Origin: Saprospiraceae bacterium
GTDB taxonomy: Bacteria; Bacteroidota; Bacteroidia; Chitinophagales; Saprospiraceae
Assembly: GCA_029262995.1 (NCBI GenBank)
Contig: JAJCYH010000024.1
Location: forward strand, 1 to 64,000
Direction: 5' to 3'
DNA: 64,000 nt
The notes under the pieces were generated by a model. That model was not told the DNA's origin, made no database searches, and saw only the letters and a program-made list of their open reading frames with translations. How positions within the stretch are numbered: position 1 is the stretch's first letter; each line of letters opens with the position of its first letter. The position numbers and the translations under genes are program-made. Below are positions 50,650-60,461 of this stretch, piece after piece.

Positions 50650-51936
50650 ATGAAATTAGTCGCAGTAGTATTCATTCTAATCCTTAATCTTGGGTATTCT
50701 TTCTCTCAAGAAATTGTTGACAGTTTTGCGATAAGCAAAGAAGTCGTAGTTTATTTTGAATCTGACTCTTATCAAATTCCTGATTCAAGTATATTAGCTA
50801 TTCATGCTCTTGTTCTAGAAACAAAGAATATTCCTAATTTTAAAATTAAGATTCATGCACATACGGATGATGTCGGGTCTGATAGTTATAATAAGAGATT
50901 ATCGAAGTTAAGGAAGGATGCTGTTGTTGATAAGTTTATAGGACTTGGCGTTAGCGACACGTTAATAAACTCTAATTATCATGGAGAGCAATTAAGGGTT
51001 GCTCTTGGTAATGATAAGCTTAGTAGGCAAAAAAACAGAAGGGCAATTATCCAATTGATCACTCCTAAAAAGTATGGATACATTAAAGGTCATGTGATTA
51101 GCGAAGACAGCAATGATCCCATTAAGGCAGAAGTTGTTTTAAGTTCAAAATTATTTGAGAATAAAACATTGACGAATGATTTGGGACATTTTAAAATATT
51201 GGCACCTCTAGGAGAATTCGTAGTTCTTGAGTTTGTTTCTTTAAACCATTTTATAAAATCTGAAGCTCTCAAAGTAACCAGAGATTTGTTAGTCAAGCCA
51301 ATGGAAATCCCTATGATTGTTGTTGAGCTTGGTAAGAGCTTTACTTTCGAAAATATGCTTTTCCTTGGAAATCGAAGTAGAATGTTACGACGATCGGAAA
51401 GAGTGATGTATCATTTAAATAGATTTATGTATGCCAATCCAGATGTCTGTATTGAAATAGCAGGTCATATCAATTTACCTTCTCAGCCTAAAGTAAAAAG
51501 AGAAACAGCTCATTTTGAGCTTTCTGTTGCACGTTCATTAGAGGTAAAAGATGAATTGTTGAAGAACGGAATTTCCGCAGACAGATTATTGTCAAAGGGA
51601 TATGGCAATTGGTACATGGTCTATCCAAATGCCAATACTTTAGAGCAACAGGAAGAGAATCGAAGAGTAGAAATTATAATTATGCATTGTGACTCCACTG
51701 TGCAGATTCAGGATGATTCGATTCCGTTTCCTGAACGATATAAGGAAGTAGGAATTAATAGAATGTACAATTCAATTACTGTAAAGACAGACCTTGAAAC
51801 AGCTGCACAAACGACTAAAGACAAATTAATCCTTCAGCTTAAACAGATGAAGAAGGCATCTTTGGATCCAACGATATTTACCTATCGTGAGCTGATTACT
51901 GCTTATCCAGAAATTCCTGATATTAGGAATAAATAA
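50650..51936 (+). CDS. OmpA-family protein with two OmpA-like domains flanking a CarboxypepD_reg-like domain
   Basis: KIKIHAHTDDVGSDSYNKRLSKLR...NRRAIIQL and IEIAGHINLP...LSVARSLEVKDELLKNGI...NRRVEIII. Confidence 0.85.
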   Translation: MKLVAVVFILILNLGYSFSQEIVDSFAISKEVVVYFESDSYQIPDSSILAIHALVLETKNIPNFKIKIHAHTDDVGSDSYNKRLSKLRKDAVVDKFIGLGVSDTLINSNYHGEQLRVALGNDKLSRQKNRRAIIQLITPKKYGYIKGHVISEDSNDPIKAEVVLSSKLFENKTLTNDLGHFKILAPLGEFVVLEFVSLNHFIKSEALKVTRDLLVKPMEIPMIVVELGKSFTFENMLFLGNRSRMLRRSERVMYHLNRFMYANPDVCIEIAGHINLPSQPKVKRETAHFELSVARSLEVKDELLKNGISADRLLSKGYGNWYMVYPNANTLEQQEENRRVEIIIMHCDSTVQIQDDSIPFPERYKEVGINRMYNSITVKTDLETAAQTTKDKLILQLKQMKKASLDPTIFTYRELITAYPEIPDIRNK

Positions 51937-51970
51937 GGACAATATATAGAGGAATTGATATAAGTTATGT

Positions 51971-52561
51971 TTATACTTTGATGACTGCAAAACCAATATT
52001 AATATTTCCTGTAGTCTTGTCAATAAAGTTGATGCGTTCGGGACTGGTACCCTTGCAGGTGTCATCGTTGCACAAGTATGATCCTCCGGCTAGTCGTATT
52101 TCTGATTTGTCGTTTTCTGTTCGCGTAATTTCCCATACATTCCCAATGATATTAACCTGATCAATAGGGTATACTGAAAAATCATTTTTGATAATAGCTT
52201 TGGCATCTTGTTGAGCAAGTTTCCAGTATTCCTTATAGCTTGGTAATCTGGTTTTGGCCCACATGCAGTATGCAATGGCATCGTTGAAACTAACTTGAGT
52301 AACAGGATATTCTAGTTTGGCGGAATCTACACCATTAGGAATACGCCAGTTTATGTCGTATTCAACATAAAATTCAAAAACATTAACCTGAATGAAGGAC
52401 CATCCAAATTTTTCGGCGTCTGTTTTGTAATTTGTTTCATTGACAAATTCAGAAAAATCCTCTACGCTTACTTGTTGTAAATGCCTGGTGTCATTATTTT
52501 GACACGAAGCGAAAATGATATTTGAAAAAATGAGCGTATATAATACTAATTTGTGGATCAT
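51971..52561 (-). CDS. SUMF1/formylglycine-generating-enzyme-like lipoprotein
   Basis: YPVTQVSFNDAIAYCMWAKTRLPSYKEYWKLAQ...GNVWEITR...RLAGGSYLCNDDTC. Confidence 0.85.
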   Translation of the reverse strand: MIHKLVLYTLIFSNIIFASCQNNDTRHLQQVSVEDFSEFVNETNYKTDAEKFGWSFIQVNVFEFYVEYDINWRIPNGVDSAKLEYPVTQVSFNDAIAYCMWAKTRLPSYKEYWKLAQQDAKAIIKNDFSVYPIDQVNIIGNVWEITRTENDKSEIRLAGGSYLCNDDTCKGTSPERINFIDKTTGNINIGFAVIKV

Positions 52562-52578
52562 TAAATAATTTTAACAGG

Positions 52579-53247
52579 CTATAAAATTTCCTTCACGATA
52601 CCTTTGGCCCAAACACTAAAGTCTTCTTTTTTGTTATTAAACGGGTAAGGTTCAGAAGGAATTCCTACTTCTAGAAAATTACATAAAGGTTTCCATCCAT
52701 CCTTGGCTTCAAAGATGAGCAATTTATTATTAGGAATAATGGACATTACTTCCTCAATATGTTTATTGAATTTGTTTATAGCATATTCTTTGTCTTCAAA
52801 TCTGCCTTCAAAGTATTTTTTCCATATGGCCTTTTTTTGAAAGTTGATAACTTTAAATAAATTTCTTGCTGTTGAAGAAAATAGCATTTTTATAAGCATA
52901 TTTATTTTGATAGCTGGACCAGGGTCAAAGCTGTAAATTGTAGATTTCACACTGTTGTACCATCTTTCAGGATCTCTTATACTTAGAATTACTTTGGCAT
53001 CTGGATAATGGGTATGCAATTCTTTATAATACATAGATCCAGGAAAATCTACTATAGAATTGTAATTGCTAAAAAGTGTATCCCAATCCACTGGGTTATT
53101 ATTGTAAGCGTCTTCCCAGTGTTTGATTCCTTCTGGATTACGCATAAGCTCTTCCATATGATAACATTTTCCAAAACCAAGAACCTCTAAAGCTATTTGT
53201 AATGATTTAGTTCCAGTTCGACCATATCCAGCTCCAATGACTTTCAT
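52579..53247 (-). CDS. Sulfotransferase-family protein
   Basis: VIGAGYGRTGTKSLQIALEVLGFGKCYHMEEL; VILSIRDPERWYNS. Confidence 0.9.
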   Translation of the reverse strand: MKVIGAGYGRTGTKSLQIALEVLGFGKCYHMEELMRNPEGIKHWEDAYNNNPVDWDTLFSNYNSIVDFPGSMYYKELHTHYPDAKVILSIRDPERWYNSVKSTIYSFDPGPAIKINMLIKMLFSSTARNLFKVINFQKKAIWKKYFEGRFEDKEYAINKFNKHIEEVMSIIPNNKLLIFEAKDGWKPLCNFLEVGIPSEPYPFNNKKEDFSVWAKGIVKEIL

Positions 53248-53333
53248 ATTGTGATTAGTTTAGTAATGAGAGTCTGAAAATAATAAATCTCCTTTTATTA
53301 GAAGTAAGTAATTACACAATTTCTAATTTAGGA

Positions 53334-53870
53334 TTAATCGAACTCAAATATTGATTGATCTAAAGGTTTGGATTCTATAGCGATTAACTCTCTGGTGTAT
53401 CCTGTCCTTTTTCCAAAAGGGGTTTCTCCAAGTTCTATCATTTTGAATGCTATGCGATGGTCAAACATAGTAATAATATAAGGAGGGTTTTGCCATTCAT
53501 TGGGAATGCTGAATGTCAAGTCTTCTGCAACCCATAATTGATGAGAAAATTGAATTGGATAATCTTGACCCCAGAATGTAGTACCCATCATTAATATTTC
53601 CGTACAATAATGATTGTGTATTTCTATTCTTCTTTTTTCAAGAGTATCTATTAGGTCTGGCTTTAGAGCTCTCTTGAACGGCATCGATATATATTTGTCT
53701 TCTATTTTATTGAAAACTATATTGGGGTGCGTATTGAATAGGAAGATAGCTGATCTGAAAATTGTCGTATCGGAATAATGTATAGAAACATCCCTTCTCA
53801 TCTTTTGTTCCTTCAGGTAATACTTTTCAATGGCATAACTGGATGAGTTTGAATATCTCTTATAGGTCAA
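53334..53870 (-). CDS. Hypothetical protein
   Basis: 178 aa ORF. Confidence 0.55.
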   Translation of the reverse strand: MTYKRYSNSSSYAIEKYYLKEQKMRRDVSIHYSDTTIFRSAIFLFNTHPNIVFNKIEDKYISMPFKRALKPDLIDTLEKRRIEIHNHYCTEILMMGTTFWGQDYPIQFSHQLWVAEDLTFSIPNEWQNPPYIITMFDHRIAFKMIELGETPFGKRTGYTRELIAIESKPLDQSIFEFD

Positions 53871-53970
53871 GATGCCTTCAAAATTATTGTTAGACTGATT
53901 GATTGTGGGCGTTAGTACTAGAATCAGAATATGCAGAATCAGGAATATGATTTTAATTGAGATGATTTGG

Positions 53971-54438
53971 TTATGTTATTATTTTAACTGAATGCTTGAT
54001 CCGAAAATTGCATGAATTGGCAATAAAGCACATTTTGTTAGCTTTATGATGTAGATCAATGGCTTCCTGTTCTTGATCTTTATTTTCTATTTTGACTGTT
54101 GGATTTAAAACTACTTCAGTAAATTTTCCTTTTCCTAGTCTATCCACTGTCATTGTACCGATTGCATTATCTATGTATTCGATAATATTTATTTTCTTGT
54201 TTGCGCACAAATGCAAATACCAGAGCATATGACAAGAAGAAAGAGAAGCTAAAAATAGTTCTTCAGGGTTGTAAAGGCTTTTGTCACCACGAAAATTGGA
54301 GTCCGATGATGCCAGGATATCAGCATACTTGTCTTTAATGCGGATAATATGGTTTCTTTCGTAGGAATCATAGCTTTCTGTACCGGACCCTAGGTTTCCT
54401 GTCCATTCAGTTTGAGTAGTGTATTGATGTTGATTCAT
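53971..54438 (-). CDS. OsmC-family protein
   Basis: YNPEELFLASLSSCHMLWYLHLCA...LHHKANKMCFIANS. Confidence 0.9.
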   Translation of the reverse strand: MNQHQYTTQTEWTGNLGSGTESYDSYERNHIIRIKDKYADILASSDSNFRGDKSLYNPEELFLASLSSCHMLWYLHLCANKKINIIEYIDNAIGTMTVDRLGKGKFTEVVLNPTVKIENKDQEQEAIDLHHKANKMCFIANSCNFRIKHSVKIIT

Positions 54439-54930
54439 ATATTACTTTTGTGTAAAGTTAAAGATTTGGCAATAGCAACAATATGTTAGATTTGACCATT
54501 ATTAGATAAAGTTCCAATAATTGAGAAACAGTATATAAATAATATAACTTGAGCTAAATAGAAAAATATACTTTAGAGAAAATTGACATTTTTTCATTGG
54601 TAAACAGATATAGGCAATTGACAATTAGATCTAAATGTATATAAATAAGATGCGATGCAGTCTCAAATCCAGTAGGATTTCGAATTAATAAGTTATTAGG
54701 ATTTTTTATCAATCTTATTCGTCTAAAGAATAGCTTAAGGATTATACATTGTGGCAATAAGGTTAATGCAACGATAAGGCCTTAAGAACAAAGTTTTGAG
54801 CTTTGATTGCGTTTAATTGACGTACTTATTTATGGATAATACTATTTCGTTATTAGTGTTTATAAATCTCTTTGTACTTTAATATTAGAACTTGTGATTG
54901 TTGGCCGATTGTAAATCCCTATTAGCTGGG

Positions 54931-55704
54931 TCAGAGGAAACCTGCACCAAGTAGTATTGAAATAGCAATTAACATAATGGCCACTGTCACTTGAAGAAAC
55001 TGTAAGGTCACTTTCCTTAGCAGCTTATTGCCAATGTAGGCTCCACTTATAGCGGATAGGGTAGCATATGTTACAAGTGGAAGATTGTCAATCAAACCTG
55101 CTTGTGTGAATCGGGTCGCATATACGCTTAGTCGAGTGAAGTCAACCAATGAAGACACAACAACCGCTGTTCCGATAAAAGCCTTTTTCGATAACCCTGC
55201 CTTGATTAAAAATGCCGCTCGCAGTGCTCCTTGATTACCTGATAATCCACCGAAAAAACCACTCAATGCACCTCCCAAAGGTAATTTGTCTTTTGCAAAT
55301 TGCAGTTTGCTGAAATAAGGAATCAAATCCATACTGGCAAATAGGATCAAGAGCAAGGCAATGATAAATTTAATGGGGTAGACCTCCCACGTTTTACCAA
55401 ATGCATTATAGTCAAATAACATAGGGAATTCTGAAAGATTTATAAGCAAATAAGATCCAGCAAAGGCTGCTATAACCGCTGGAATTCCAAATCTAATCAA
55501 GACATCTTTATCTGCATTTCTCCCAACCAGAAAAAGTTTGAATATATTATTGCAAAAATGAACCACTCCTGTTAAAGCAATGGCCAGATCAACAGGGAAG
55601 AAAAGCATAAATATGGGTGCTAAGATAGTGCCTAATCCAAAGCCAGAAAAGAAAGTTAGAATGGCAGCAAGGAATGCTGTTATTGATATGATGAGTATTT
55701 CCAA
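54931..55704 (-). CDS. TSUP-family (TauE/SafE) transporter
   Basis: GGALSGFFGGLSGNQGALRAAFLIKAGLSKKAFIGTA. Confidence 0.92.
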   Translation of the reverse strand: MEILIISITAFLAAILTFFSGFGLGTILAPIFMLFFPVDLAIALTGVVHFCNNIFKLFLVGRNADKDVLIRFGIPAVIAAFAGSYLLINLSEFPMLFDYNAFGKTWEVYPIKFIIALLLILFASMDLIPYFSKLQFAKDKLPLGGALSGFFGGLSGNQGALRAAFLIKAGLSKKAFIGTAVVVSSLVDFTRLSVYATRFTQAGLIDNLPLVTYATLSAISGAYIGNKLLRKVTLQFLQVTVAIMLIAISILLGAGFL

Positions 55705-56027
55705 TTAACAAGCTACTTTTAAAGATTAAATATTGTCCTGTAATCAAGTACAAAGGTATAGCTTGATTTCAACTTATTTTTTGACCAATGTGGTTTAAAT
55801 AATCGAGGTAGTTAAAGGTATGTATATATTTTAGTAAGTGTGAAAAAGGAGTAACCAACAATTGTGCTATAGGCACAAAGGCAAATATGCAAAAATAGTT
55901 TAGTAGGTTTCGTTAGAGAGAATCAAACCAACAGCCAATTTATATTACCATGCTAATGGACATTATGGATGCATGAGCCATTCATGAATATTTACTCTAC
56001 AATTTTAAATAATTACTAAATGTCATG

Positions 56028-56268
56028 TCAAACTGCAGTTCTCCATTTTTTTATTCCATAATTCACGCTTCCAGATTGTGTGTAGAAGTTTTCCGCTCTG
56101 GTGATTGAATCTGTACTAAGGAAGAGTTAATTTTTGCGTAAAGCAAAATAAAAATTGAGCATTGCTTTATGAAGCATTTTTCCAATTCCTTTCCCTTCGA
56201 AATTTGGATATACAAAAAGTGCCCAAAGTTCATTTTTAAGTAAATCATCAAGCTGTGCATCTCTGAAC
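56028..56268 (-). pseudogene. Frameshifted, 5'-truncated GNAT acetyltransferase
   Basis: RDAQLDDLLKNELWALFVYPNFEGKGIGKMLHKAMLNFYFALRKN* then in another frame STDSITRAENFYTQSGSVNYGIKKW. Confidence 0.75.
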
Positions 56269-57639
56269 TTTAACTTTGAGTCCAATATATATAGGTTTTA
56301 AAAATTCATAAACAAATTGATAGGACAGTGCTATTACTAAAAATGCAAAAGGTAAGCTCCAAGTAATTGGCACAAGGTGAGGGTGTAAGTAGGAGAGAGA
56401 TTTGAAAAATACAAACATGGATATTGGTCCGAAGATTGAAGCACCTGTCATGAACAATAGACCCCAATAGTTTCTACTAAAGTTTCTAAGTTTAATAATA
56501 AATTGCACAATGAAGCTTGTAAGAGACAATATTATAAAAAGCCATAAAAGCATGATAGCAGTAATTGATTTGTTGAATACAGTCATGACTTTGCTCGGAA
56601 GGTATAACTTAATAATATCCATTGCACTGGCAGTATGACTATCTTTTACCTTCTGCCGCATATGTGGCTTTACCAAATTGCCTGAACCACTTCTTCTATT
56701 GTAGCTGCTGACGATATGGTCATATCCGGCTCCTTTAATTCCTTTCTGATTGTCAATTTTCGCCATTTGATAGACAATGGATGACATAGCACCACCAAGA
56801 GACCCTAATGATATACTCAAGAAAATGACGGCTCCTATCAAAGGTTTGTATTTGTTTTTGAAAAAATAAATAAAAGCAGGTAGTGTAGTTAGGACAAGAA
56901 ATGTTGGAATCACTTCAAATCCGGAAATCAGACATTTGGAAAAACTAAGAATTAAATTTAATCCAAGCAAAGCAGGAATTAATAGTTTATATCTAGTTGC
57001 AAATTTCCTTAGAAGCATCATATTTAGGGCAAAGGGGAGGAAGAACCAACCGGTAAACCAAAAGAGATGTGATGCTGAACATACTAGCCAGTCTAATTGA
57101 ATAATACATAATAGTATCACTGCAGAAATGCCAATACCAAATATCTTATAAAACTCATAAATGACGAGGCTTAAGATCAGAGCAGAAATAAGTGAAAATA
57201 TCCACCTATAATTACTAAAGTTTGCTCCAGGACTTAACAAACCAGAAGTGTACACCCAAGCCAAAAAATTGCCCTGTTCACATACATTGGAATAATAAGG
57301 TTTAAAATTTTCTAAAGTCAAATAGTCATAAAATTTATTGTAGTATTCTGAAAGGCGTGTCTTACCCCGATATAATTTTACAGGTGCTGTCTTTACTTTA
57401 TCTAACTCAGGAATTCTTCCTGCAAATCCCCCGTATGCGTCAGAACCGAATTTGCTTGTCAAGGCAATTCTGTTTATTACAAATGCTTCTGTTCCCATTG
57501 CAAATTTTTCGAATAGCACAGGATCGCACAGCCCAAATTTGTTAGCTTGAAAACTGATGGCCAAAATCGTAAATGCAAAGAAGAAGAACATAGAATGACA
57601 TAGTCGTTTAACATTATATGAGCCACTCGACAATTTCAT
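56248..57639 (-). CDS. Multi-pass membrane protein, possibly glycosyltransferase-like
   Basis: 463 aa, ~10 TM; downstream of a GT2 gene; C-terminus runs into the GNAT remnant. Confidence 0.65.
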   Translation of the reverse strand: MKLSSGSYNVKRLCHSMFFFFAFTILAISFQANKFGLCDPVLFEKFAMGTEAFVINRIALTSKFGSDAYGGFAGRIPELDKVKTAPVKLYRGKTRLSEYYNKFYDYLTLENFKPYYSNVCEQGNFLAWVYTSGLLSPGANFSNYRWIFSLISALILSLVIYEFYKIFGIGISAVILLCIIQLDWLVCSASHLFWFTGWFFLPFALNMMLLRKFATRYKLLIPALLGLNLILSFSKCLISGFEVIPTFLVLTTLPAFIYFFKNKYKPLIGAVIFLSISLGSLGGAMSSIVYQMAKIDNQKGIKGAGYDHIVSSYNRRSGSGNLVKPHMRQKVKDSHTASAMDIIKLYLPSKVMTVFNKSITAIMLLWLFIILSLTSFIVQFIIKLRNFSRNYWGLLFMTGASIFGPISMFVFFKSLSYLHPHLVPITWSLPFAFLVIALSYQFVYEFLKPIYIGLKVKVQRCTA

Positions 57640-57641
57640 AA

Positions 57642-58559
57642 TTAGGCTATTCTAGTGTCTGAAATGAAATTGCGATAAAACTGCATTGGCGACTGTTGAA
57701 CAGTATTTCGAGAAATAAGCACACTCATACAGATAAGTAGGGAGACTAGGAAAATTACAGTTAGTAAAATTGTAAGAAGAATAAATGCAACCGATGTCCA
57801 TCCTGTTACAAAAAAATCTGTGGTTAGCCGCAGAGTGATTATAGAAAAAATAGAAACAATAATAATGAAACAGGCCAACCCACTGGCTAACATAATCCGA
57901 ACCGATACTACATCAATAAATATTGAAATTGCACTTAAACCATGAAGTACAAGGGATACCAGATTCATTTTTGATTTGCCATAATATCTTTTACCACGGT
58001 CAAATTTTATTTTGGAGTAGTTGATTTTAGATCTTATAATACTACCGGAGAAATGGTTCCAAAGAAACGAAGAGGATACAATGCTATTCAATTGATTTGC
58101 AGGAATCGCACAGAAGTTTCCAAAGTTGATAACACGTCCCGTTAGCAGTCTGAATAATAGACGGTAACAAATGTATAGGAACTTGAACAATATACCTTCA
58201 TGCCTTCTCGCACGTTGGGCAAATACAACTGTCTTTTTATTCCTTACCTCTCTAAGCATTGCAGGAATATCTTCTGGCTTATCTTCACCGTCTGAGTCCA
58301 AAACAATTACAGTCTTTTTTTCTTTATAGTTATCATAGGCATAGCAAAGTCCAATGGCAATTGCTCTTTGGTGTCCCAAATTTTGATTAAGGGTTAATCG
58401 GGTAATGTTCGTGTGCTTGATCTCTGATGTAATTGTTGATCCATCATCTACAACCAGAATGTGGTACTCTTCACTTGAAAGCTGACTAGAGATCTCTTTA
58501 GAAAGTTTGTCAAAACTTTCCCAGTCATTGTAAACAGGTATGATGATGATTATACTCAA
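57642..58559 (-). CDS. Family 2 glycosyltransferase with C-terminal TM helices
   Basis: IIIIPVYNDWESFDKL, ILVVDDGST, LGHQRAIAIGLCYA, VIVLDSDGEDKPEDIP. Confidence 0.92.
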   Translation of the reverse strand: MSIIIIIPVYNDWESFDKLSKEISSQLSSEEYHILVVDDGSTITSEIKHTNITRLTLNQNLGHQRAIAIGLCYAYDNYKEKKTVIVLDSDGEDKPEDIPAMLREVRNKKTVVFAQRARRHEGILFKFLYICYRLLFRLLTGRVINFGNFCAIPANQLNSIVSSSFLWNHFSGSIIRSKINYSKIKFDRGKRYYGKSKMNLVSLVLHGLSAISIFIDVVSVRIMLASGLACFIIIVSIFSIITLRLTTDFFVTGWTSVAFILLTILLTVIFLVSLLICMSVLISRNTVQQSPMQFYRNFISDTRIA

Positions 58560-59389
58560 TGTTCAAGTTTTCTCAGTACTGATTTTCTTGAAAGAGGAAA
58601 TATATTGTTTCCCATGCAAAGTAGTCTATCCAATTTATCAATAAGTTTTAATATCGCCAAAGGCAAATTAACAGTAAAAAATTCGCTGGATATACCTCCC
58701 GACAATAAAAATATAAAAAACTCTGTTCGTTTATCTTTTTCTATTTTAAATTTGGTTTTACTGGTGAATAACTTATGATCTTGAAACATAATATCCATAA
58801 CGGCATCGTTGCCGGACCAAGGGTGGGTTTTGCTGTTCATAGGAATACTCATGTCAAAAGGATTTCTTTCATAGGAGTAACCTTCATGCTTTAGTGTTTT
58901 AAGTAGAAATCTCATAGCAAAACTATTGGAAACATCATTTATTACAATAAGTCCATTGTTCTTCAGCACTCTATGGGCTTCTTTAAAAAACAACATCGGT
59001 TTATTTAAGTGATGTATTACATTGGATGCAATTATATAGTCAAATGAACCATTGTCATAGGGTAGGTCGCATGCATCAACCACATTTTCAATCCATTTGT
59101 GTTGATAGCAATCGGTCATTATGTAGTTGTAGTCTTTCAGTATGAATTTTGATGCACCAATTCCCGCGCCTATTTCTAAACCTTTCATTTGTGGGCTAAT
59201 GAATGCTTTCATCCATTCATATCTGGAATGCACAAGGAAATTTAAATTAGCGTTATTACCAGATTGGAGTCTGCTCCTAAAATAAGCAAGGTCTTTGATG
59301 TTATTTTCATTATCGGGAAAGAATTCTTTTGAAAGCAATAAAGGCTTATTGATCTTCATTATTGCTTCGTTTCCTTTTGCACTCATCAA
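58556..59389 (-). CDS. SAM-dependent class I methyltransferase
   Basis: MKGLEIGAGIGASKFIL, FDYIIASNVIHHLNKPMLFFKEAHRVLKNNGLIVIND. Confidence 0.88.
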   Translation of the reverse strand: MMSAKGNEAIMKINKPLLLSKEFFPDNENNIKDLAYFRSRLQSGNNANLNFLVHSRYEWMKAFISPQMKGLEIGAGIGASKFILKDYNYIMTDCYQHKWIENVVDACDLPYDNGSFDYIIASNVIHHLNKPMLFFKEAHRVLKNNGLIVINDVSNSFAMRFLLKTLKHEGYSYERNPFDMSIPMNSKTHPWSGNDAVMDIMFQDHKLFTSKTKFKIEKDKRTEFFIFLLSGGISSEFFTVNLPLAILKLIDKLDRLLCMGNNIFPLSRKSVLRKLEH

Positions 59390-59481
59390 GGTCTCGATCT
59401 TGGTTTTCTAATAAATTTTCAAGTAGTAAAGATATAATAAGTTGGATTGAATGTTTCTATTGTTGAGAATAATGTGATTGC

Positions 59482-59856
59482 TTAAGCTCTGTTCTTATGG
59501 TAAATAAAACTCAATAATGAGCAGATGATAAATGGTGTAGTAAAGAAGAGCATTTTATAATTTAAGTTCCAGGCGCCTTTGAATATTATTAAAGCAAACA
59601 AAAGGCTAAGACAGAAAATAGCAATATAACTTATAACCTTGCTTGTTCTCTTTTGAAAAAGCGTTATCAGCAACAGTACTTGCCCTATAAAAGGCAGTAT
59701 AATCAGAGGATGAAGAAGGTCTGATGGAGAACTTAGAAACTTAAGAAATATTTCATATTCTGCTTGGAATAAAAAGCTTTCATTGTTTGCGCCCCATTCA
59801 AGGTAACCGACAAGAGAGCTTAAAATTAGGAATAGATTATATACTTTGCCTTTCAT
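59482..59856 (-). CDS. Small membrane protein
   Basis: 124 aa, ~4 TM. Confidence 0.55.
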   Translation of the reverse strand: MKGKVYNLFLILSSLVGYLEWGANNESFLFQAEYEIFLKFLSSPSDLLHPLIILPFIGQVLLLITLFQKRTSKVISYIAIFCLSLLFALIIFKGAWNLNYKMLFFTTPFIICSLLSFIYHKNRA

Positions 59857-59891
59857 ATCGAATATTATTTAGTAAATGTAAGTGCATCTCT

Positions 59892-60461
59892 CTAGTGCTT
59901 AACGATAAACTTATCTGTCCAATATATTGTAACGGGAATCGTAAGTGTTGCCATAAAGAAAATAATAATACTTATCAAATTAAAAGAGGAATTGTAATTG
60001 ATTGTAATTAATGCATATATGCTAAAAGGGATAAACAGTAATGCCCCAGAAATTAGACCTGGATTATAGGCCTTTAGTTTTAAAGCCATAAGTAAGTGTA
60101 ATATGCCATTGAGCAAACTTACACCAATTAAGCCATTTGCCAAGGACAAATAGGAAGGACCAAGGATGGCTGAAAGTAAATAGAAGGACCAAGCTAAAAT
60201 TATATTGATTAGCAATATTGCATAATCGTTAAGAGGGTGACGTATTATTTTATTGTGCTTATAAATGTGATTATTGAAAAAGGTTTTGAATCCTCCTGGA
60301 AATACGTATTCTTCAAACTGATGGATCAAGAGAAGACAAAAATGCATCCATAGTAACGAATTTAAGTTTGTCATTGGACCTTGTCTGAGTACTAGCTTTA
60401 TCAGAATAAATAGTGCGACAAATATTCCAAATATTGCCCAGTATTTATTTATGACTTTCAT
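59892..60461 (-). CDS. HXXEE-domain membrane protein
   Basis: LLWMHFCLLLIHQFEEYVFPGGF; multiple TM. Confidence 0.75.
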   Translation of the reverse strand: MKVINKYWAIFGIFVALFILIKLVLRQGPMTNLNSLLWMHFCLLLIHQFEEYVFPGGFKTFFNNHIYKHNKIIRHPLNDYAILLINIILAWSFYLLSAILGPSYLSLANGLIGVSLLNGILHLLMALKLKAYNPGLISGALLFIPFSIYALITINYNSSFNLISIIIFFMATLTIPVTIYWTDKFIVKH

